Part shown: positions 60,201 through 64,000 of the stretch, in pieces | Numbering within the stretch: the first letter of the stretch is position 1 | How the letters are laid out: every line of letters starts with the position of its first letter | Origin: Nocardioides zeae | GTDB lineage: Bacteria > Actinomycetota > Actinomycetes > Propionibacteriales > Nocardioidaceae | Length of the DNA stretch: 64,000 nucleotides | Assembly: GCF_010686755.1 (NCBI RefSeq) | Contig: NZ_JAAGXA010000006.1 | Coordinates: 62,001 to 126,000 of the forward strand | Reading direction: 5' to 3' | The notes under the pieces: generated by a model | Database searches by the model: none | Told to the model about the DNA's origin: nothing | What the model saw: only the letters and a program-made list of their open reading frames with translations | Position numbers and translations under genes: made by a program

Positions 60201-61144
60201 GCCCGGCGTGGTGGGGTGCGTTGCTCGGCCTCGTCGCCGGCGGCGGGCTCGTGCTGGTGCTCGCGCGCGTCCGGGCCATCCGGCGTCCCTCCCTCGAGCT
60301 GCGGGTGCTGCCGTACGTCCGCGCCATCGCGCCGGTGGAGGGGCCGACGCGTCCGACGACGGCACCGGGACGCGGCGGTACGACAGCCGCGGTGGTCGGG
60401 GTCTTCGGTCCGAGCGTGCGCCGGGTCGCCGACGCCGTCGAGAAGGTGCTGGGTGGCAGTGCGTCCGTGCGGCGCCGGCTCGCTCGCGCCGGGCTCGACC
60501 GCACGGTGCACGACTTCCGGGTCGAGCAGGTCGTCTGGGGTCTCGCCGCCTTCGGGGCCGCCGCCGTGTGGGGCGCGGTGCGCACCCTCGCCGACCCCGG
60601 CGCGGCCGTGGGCTCGGTCGTGCTCTGCCTCTTGGCGTTCGTGTGCGGGGTGCTGGCGCGGGAGCAGCGCCTGACCGCGCAGGTACGCCGCCGCGAGCGC
60701 CGCATCGTCGAGGAGTTCCCCACCGTGGCCGAGCTGCTCGCGCTCGCGGTCGCGGCAGGTGAGGGGCCGGTCGCTGCTCTCGAGCGGGTCGTCGCCCGGA
60801 GCGGCGGCGAGCTCTCCTGCGACCTGGCGACGGTCCTCGCGGCGGTCCGCACCGGCGAACCCGTCGCCGACGCCTTCGACCAGATGGCCGCGACCACGGG
60901 GCTCCCGCTCGTCGCGCGCTTCGCCTCGGGCATCGCGGTGGCCGTGGAGCGCGGTACGCCGCTGGCCGACGTCCTCCACGCCCAGGCCGCCGAGGTGCGG
61001 GACGCGGGCCGGCGCGAGCTCATCGAGTCCGCCGCCCGCCGCGAGGTCTTCATGATGGTGCCGGTCGTCTTCCTCGTCCTCCCGGTCACCGTGCTGTTCG
61101 TCTTCTACCCGGGTGTGGTCGGGCTCCGGCTCGTCGCCCCGTGA
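60197..61144 (+). CDS. tadC: Tad pilus membrane platform protein (TadC-like, T2SSF)
   Basis: A 315-residue protein with an N-terminal helix, a central helix pair, and a T2SSF domain (RIVEEFPTVAELLALAVAAG; FASGIAVAVERGTPLADVLH), ending in MVPVVFLVLPVTVLFVFYPG. GTG 60197 overlaps the tadB stop. The partner of TadB. Confidence 0.85.
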   Translation: MSPAWWGALLGLVAGGGLVLVLARVRAIRRPSLELRVLPYVRAIAPVEGPTRPTTAPGRGGTTAAVVGVFGPSVRRVADAVEKVLGGSASVRRRLARAGLDRTVHDFRVEQVVWGLAAFGAAAVWGAVRTLADPGAAVGSVVLCLLAFVCGVLAREQRLTAQVRRRERRIVEEFPTVAELLALAVAAGEGPVAALERVVARSGGELSCDLATVLAAVRTGEPVADAFDQMAATTGLPLVARFASGIAVAVERGTPLADVLHAQAAEVRDAGRRELIESAARREVFMMVPVVFLVLPVTVLFVFYPGVVGLRLVAP

Positions 61145-61187
61145 TCCGTCACCAGCCACCAGCAGGAACCAGAGAGAAGGAGGGGCA

Positions 61188-61433
61188 ATGTCCGTCTCGG
61201 GACTCCTCACCCCCGTCGTCCGGTCCGTCGTCGTGCTCGGGGCGTGGCTCGCCCGGTTGGCGCTGCCTGACCCGGTCGGGGAGCGGCGGCGCACGCAGCG
61301 CGGCGACGTACCGGGGTGGGTCATGGTGACCGTCATGACCGCCGGGCTGGTCTACGCGATCTGGACCTTCGCCGGGCCGGAGCTCAACGCCATGCTGGCG
61401 CGAGCGCTCGGCAGCGTCAGTGGGCTCGGGTAG
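61188..61433 (+). CDS. small Flp-pilin-like / TadE-neighbour membrane protein
   Basis: An 81-residue protein with RGDVPGWVMVTVMTAGLVYA, a hydrophobic helix after a Gly-rich processing-like site, then IWTFAGPELNAMLARALG. AAGGAGGGG supports ATG 61188. The size, position after tadC and single helix suggest the major Flp pilin or a DUF4244-type pilin, although the typical Glu at +5 of the helix is not obvious. Its last bases overlap the next gene. Confidence 0.6.
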   Translation: MSVSGLLTPVVRSVVVLGAWLARLALPDPVGERRRTQRGDVPGWVMVTVMTAGLVYAIWTFAGPELNAMLARALGSVSGLG

Positions 61434-61830
61434 CCGACGCCGCCGCGACCAGCGCGGATCGGCGGTCGTCGACTTCGTGCTGGTGCTCGCCGTGCTCCTC
61501 CCGCTGTTCGCCGGCATCGTGCAGGTCGCGCTCGTGCTGCACGTCCGCAACACCCTGACCTCCGCGGCGTCCGAGGGGGCGCGGCACGCGGCGACGTACG
61601 ACCACGACCTCGCCGACGGCGAGCAGCGCACGCGTGAGGAGATCGAGCGGGCGCTGGCGGCGCGCTTCGCCGACGAGGTGCGGGTCGAGGAGCACGTCGT
61701 GGAGGGGCAGCCCGGCGTGCGGGTCACCGTCGAGGCGACGGTCCCGGCCTTCGGCCTGGGTGGTCCCTCGGTGAGCCTCCGGGTGCGGGGCCACGCCGTG
61801 GAGGAAGTGGTCGAGGGGGTGGGCGGATGA
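61420..61830 (+). CDS. TadE-like minor pilin
   Basis: A 136-residue protein beginning with basic residues and RRDQRGSAVVDFVLVLAVLL, a prepilin-type N-terminus with Asp in the acid position, then NTLTSAASEGARHAATYDHD (TadE signature) and a C-terminal exterior domain. GTG 61420 lies within the previous gene's end. A minor Tad pilin or pseudopilin. Confidence 0.8.
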   Translation: MGSGSRRRRDQRGSAVVDFVLVLAVLLPLFAGIVQVALVLHVRNTLTSAASEGARHAATYDHDLADGEQRTREEIERALAARFADEVRVEEHVVEGQPGVRVTVEATVPAFGLGGPSVSLRVRGHAVEEVVEGVGG

Positions 61831-62318
61831 GGCGCGTTCGCGGCTGGTCGCCGGGGCGTCGCGACCAGCGCGGTAGCGCCGTCATCGAGCTGACGTGGCT
61901 GGGGATCCTGTTGCTGGTGCCGGTGGTCTACATCGTGCTCGCCGTCTTCGAGGTGCAGCGCGGGGCCTTCGGGGTGACGTCCGCGTCGCGGGTGGCGGCG
62001 CGGGCCTACGCCTTGGCGCCGACCCACGAGGAGGGGTTGCGGGCAGCCGAGGCCGCCGCCGAGCTGGCGCTGGCCGACCAGGGCGTCGATCGCCCGTTGA
62101 CGGTCGACGTGCGCTGCTCGGCGCCGGGTGGGGCGGGGGATGCGCGGCGTACGGGGGTCGCCGTGTGTCGTGAGCCGGGCGCGGTCATCACGGTGGTCGT
62201 CGGCACCAGCACGGAGCTGCCGTTCATGCCGGAGGTGCTCGGGGGTGGCACGCCGACGTTCGCGCTGGAGTCGACGCACGCCGTGCCGTACGGGCAGTTC
62301 CGCGAGGCGGGGTCATGA
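61827..62318 (+). CDS. TadE/TadF-like minor pilin
   Basis: A 163-residue protein starting RRDQRGSAVIELTWLGILLL, again the prepilin-like DQRG-S motif with Glu five residues into the helix, then FGVTSASRVAARAYALAPTH and an exterior domain with two Cys. ATGA overlap with the previous gene. A second minor pilin of the system. Confidence 0.8.
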   Translation: MRRVRGWSPGRRDQRGSAVIELTWLGILLLVPVVYIVLAVFEVQRGAFGVTSASRVAARAYALAPTHEEGLRAAEAAAELALADQGVDRPLTVDVRCSAPGGAGDARRTGVAVCREPGAVITVVVGTSTELPFMPEVLGGGTPTFALESTHAVPYGQFREAGS

Positions 62319-62767
62319 GGCAGTGCGCGGCACGTCGGGACGACCAGAGGGGGCAGACGACGCTGATGATCGTCGGCTTCGCCGGCGTGCTCTTCATGCT
62401 CCTGGCGGTCGTGGTGGACGCATCCGCGGCGTACCTGCAGCGCCAGGGCCTCGCCACCATCGCCGACGGCGCGGCGCTCGCCGGGGCGGACGCGGGGGCG
62501 ACGGGGGAGGAGGTCTACGAGGGCGGGTTCGCCGACGACGGTCGGGCCCGGCAGGGGACGGAGGCCGCGGAGGCCGCGGTCGCGGCGTACCTCGTCGACA
62601 TCGACGCCCACCGCCGCTACCCCGGGTTGACCTTCACGACGCGTGTGGCCGACGGCAGCGTCGAGGTGCTGGTGTCGGCACCGCTCGACCTGCCCCTGAA
62701 GCTGCCCGGTGGCCCGGGTGACGCGCCGGTGACGGCATCGGGGAGCGCGGCGCTGCAGCTGGGCTGA
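62315..62767 (+). CDS. TadG-like Flp pilus-assembly protein
   Basis: A 150-residue protein with DDQRGQTTLMIVGFAGVLFM, then VVDASAAYLQRQGLATIADG and AALAGADAGA, matching the N-terminal Flp-pilus assembly domain (TadG/RsaC type), and a beta-rich tail. It lacks the long VWA part of full TadG proteins. ATG overlaps the previous stop. Last gene of the Tad operon, followed by a family B palindrome. Confidence 0.8.
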   Translation: MRQCAARRDDQRGQTTLMIVGFAGVLFMLLAVVVDASAAYLQRQGLATIADGAALAGADAGATGEEVYEGGFADDGRARQGTEAAEAAVAAYLVDIDAHRRYPGLTFTTRVADGSVEVLVSAPLDLPLKLPGGPGDAPVTASGSAALQLG

Positions 62768-62776
62768 GGCACACCC

Positions 62777-62828
62777 GCGGACGTCATGCGGTCCGGTGGC
62801 CGGGGGCGCCGCTGCGCATGACGTCCGC
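62777..62828. repeat. family B palindromic repeat, copy 3, after the Tad operon
   Basis: GCGGACGTCATGCG (62777-62790) pairs with CGCATGACGTCCGC (62815-62828), 14 perfect bases around a 24-bp GC-rich interior. The arms are those of the palindromes inside the 83-bp repeats at 54.4 and 54.6 kb, while the interior differs. It may also act as a terminator. Confidence 0.7.
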
Positions 62829-62841
62829 AGATGCTGGGGCT

Positions 62842-62878
62842 TGCTAAGCAGGATAAAGCGAACTTATGCTGCTAAACA
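62842..62878 (+). promoter_or_regulatory. direct repeats at the start of the pseudouridine kinase gene
   Basis: TGCTAAGCA at 62842-62850 and TGCTAAACA at 62870-62878, 28 bp apart in an unusually AT-rich patch. Since the following protein carries its own HTH, these may be its autoregulatory sites. The second copy overlaps the start codons. Confidence 0.4.
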
Positions 62879-63942
62879 TGAACTTGACCGAGCGCGAGCG
62901 GGAGATCGTCGCGCTGCTGCGCCGCGACCCGCTGCTCGGCTCGGAGGCCCTGGCCGACGCGCTGGGCACGACCCGGGCCGCCGTCAACGTCCACCTGTCC
63001 AACCTGGGCAAGAAGGGCGTGATCCTCGGGCGCGGGTACGTGCTCGGCGAGGGCCCGTCGGTGGTCGTCGTCGGCGGCGCCAACATGGACGTGAAGGCGC
63101 GGAGCGGCGCTGCTGCGACCGCCGGCACGAGCAACCCGGGCACGACGACCTTCGCCCCCGGCGGCGTGGGCCGCAACGTGGCGGAGAACCTCGCCCGCCT
63201 GGGCACCCGGACGCACCTGGTCGCCGCTGTCGGCGCCGACCCGCTCGGCGACCAGGTGCTCGCCGCGACCTCCGACGCCGGGGTGCGCGTCGAGCACGTG
63301 CGGCGCAGCCCGCACGCGACGGGCACCTACACGGCGGTCCTCGACGCCGACGGCGAGCTCGTCGTCGCGGTTGCCGACATGCGGGCGAGCGACGCGCTGG
63401 CGCCGGCCGATGTCGACGCCGCCCGCGACCTCGTCGCCGCGGCGAGCCTCGTCGTGCTCGACGGCAACCTGCCCACCGAGACCCTCGCCTTCGCGCTCGA
63501 CCTGGCCGCGGCCTCCGACGTGCGGGTCGTGCTGGAGCCGGTGAGCGTCGCGAAGGCGGAGCGGCTCGCGCCCCTGCTCGACGGCACGCGGCCGGTCTTC
63601 GCGATCACCCCCAACCGCGACGAGCTCGCCGTGCTCGGCGGCGACGTCGACGACCTCCACGCGCGGGGCGTCACGTGGGTGTGGGTCCGCCTCGGTGCCG
63701 ACGGCTCCCTGCTGAGCGGCCCGACCGGCCGCCACGAGCTCCCCGCCGCGCGCACCGACGAGGTCGTCGACGTCACCGGTGCCGGCGACGCCTCGCTCGC
63801 CGCCTTCTGCCACGCCCTGCTCTCCGGTGACGACGAGGTGGGGGCGGCCGCCTACGGCCACGCCGCCGCCGCGCTCACCATCGCCAGCACCCGCACCGTC
63901 CGCCGCGACCTCACCGACCGCCTCGTCAGGAGACACGCATGA
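62866..63942 (+). CDS. psuK: pseudouridine kinase with N-terminal winged-helix domain (PfkB family)
   Basis: A 358-residue protein. Residues about 5-55 are an HTH (LTEREREIVALLRRDPLLGS; LADALGTTRAAVNVHLSNLG). The PfkB kinase follows with VVVVGGANMDVKARSGAA, FAPGGVGRNVAENLARLG, LDGNLPTETLAFAL and the catalytic TGAGDASLAAF (Asp308). The linked psuG start makes pseudouridine the substrate: it would be phosphorylated to pseudouridine 5'-phosphate. The start is ATG 62866 or 62878. Confidence 0.85.
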   Translation: MLLNMNLTEREREIVALLRRDPLLGSEALADALGTTRAAVNVHLSNLGKKGVILGRGYVLGEGPSVVVVGGANMDVKARSGAAATAGTSNPGTTTFAPGGVGRNVAENLARLGTRTHLVAAVGADPLGDQVLAATSDAGVRVEHVRRSPHATGTYTAVLDADGELVVAVADMRASDALAPADVDAARDLVAAASLVVLDGNLPTETLAFALDLAAASDVRVVLEPVSVAKAERLAPLLDGTRPVFAITPNRDELAVLGGDVDDLHARGVTWVWVRLGADGSLLSGPTGRHELPAARTDEVVDVTGAGDASLAAFCHALLSGDDEVGAAAYGHAAAALTIASTRTVRRDLTDRLVRRHA

Positions 63943-64000
63943 CCACGCCCCACCCTATGCTCCGGATCACCGACGAGGTCGCCGCCGCGCTGCGCGACGG
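63939..64000 (+). CDS. psuG: pseudouridine-5'-phosphate glycosidase (partial, N-terminus only)
   Basis: ATG 63939 overlaps the kinase stop (ATGA) and reads MTTPHPMLRITDEVAAALRD to the window edge. The LRITDEVAAAL start is that of PsuG, which splits pseudouridine 5'-phosphate to uracil and ribose 5-phosphate. AGGAGACACGC precedes it. Only about 20 residues are visible; the call depends on that start and on the kinase upstream. Confidence 0.7.
   Translation, partial: MTTPHPMLRITDEVAAALRD

Overview
The window is a chromosomal stretch of a very GC-rich actinobacterium. The GC content looks above 70%, with strong third-position bias, many GTG starts and many ATGA or GTGA gene overlaps. The gene set fits a Nocardioides-like member of the Propionibacteriales: a mycothiol-dependent formaldehyde dehydrogenase (mscR), coenzyme F420 biosynthesis (fbiC), a GroEL with a His-rich tail, a GuaB3 paralogue, a SigE-type ECF sigma factor, and DUF222/HNH and DUF3099 genes. 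This placement comes from gene content only. I see no rRNA, tRNA, CRISPR array, transposase or phage gene.

Layout. 1-7.6 kb: a partial SWIM zinc-finger gene, small stress or unknown genes, then a DtxR/IdeR-boxed ferric-siderophore importer (two permeases and an ATPase, no binding protein) followed by a PepSY membrane protein. 7.7-15.6 kb: an operon-like run combining a type III glutamine synthetase, the three pieces of a dissected glutamate synthase (GlxBCD/MgsABC type), a HutD protein, a sarcosine-oxidase-like flavoprotein, an M20 amidohydrolase and an XRE-cupin regulator. This looks like a methylated-amine or N-methyl amino acid pathway. 15.6-25 kb: a YidD-like protein, a frameshifted HNH gene, tsaD, an ECF sigma factor with a membrane partner, mscR with an MBL hydrolase, a thiolase and a methyltransferase. 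24.9-40.9 kb: a housekeeping block with CIRCE-controlled groES-groEL, an ACT-GNAT protein, guaB, guaB3, a nitrilase-family protein, glpD, a succinic semialdehyde dehydrogenase-like gene, a GMC oxidoreductase, guaA and a LapA protein. An AAA ATPase plus DUF4276 pair sits between guaB and guaB3 and looks like a defence-type insertion.

41-64 kb: a ROK regulator divergent from a sugar ABC importer, a P450, a siderophore-binding lipoprotein with a second DtxR box divergent from an AraC regulator, fbiC, an acyl-CoA dehydrogenase divergent from a MerR regulator, a HAD phosphatase, a repeat-rich spacer, a large secreted M23-like/repeat/Fn3 protein, a compact Tad pilus operon, and the start of a pseudouridine catabolic operon (psuK-psuG).

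How the parts connect. The iron importer at 2.3-5.3 kb and the binding lipoprotein at 47 kb share DtxR-type boxes and probably form one split uptake system. Formaldehyde from the amine oxidase at 12.6 kb could be consumed by MscR at 20.6 kb. guaB and guaA complete IMP to GMP. Several divergent gene pairs have readable operators between them. Two families of short palindromic intergenic repeats are present. Many genes start 6-7 nt after a TANNNT-like -10 element, which suggests leaderless mRNAs.
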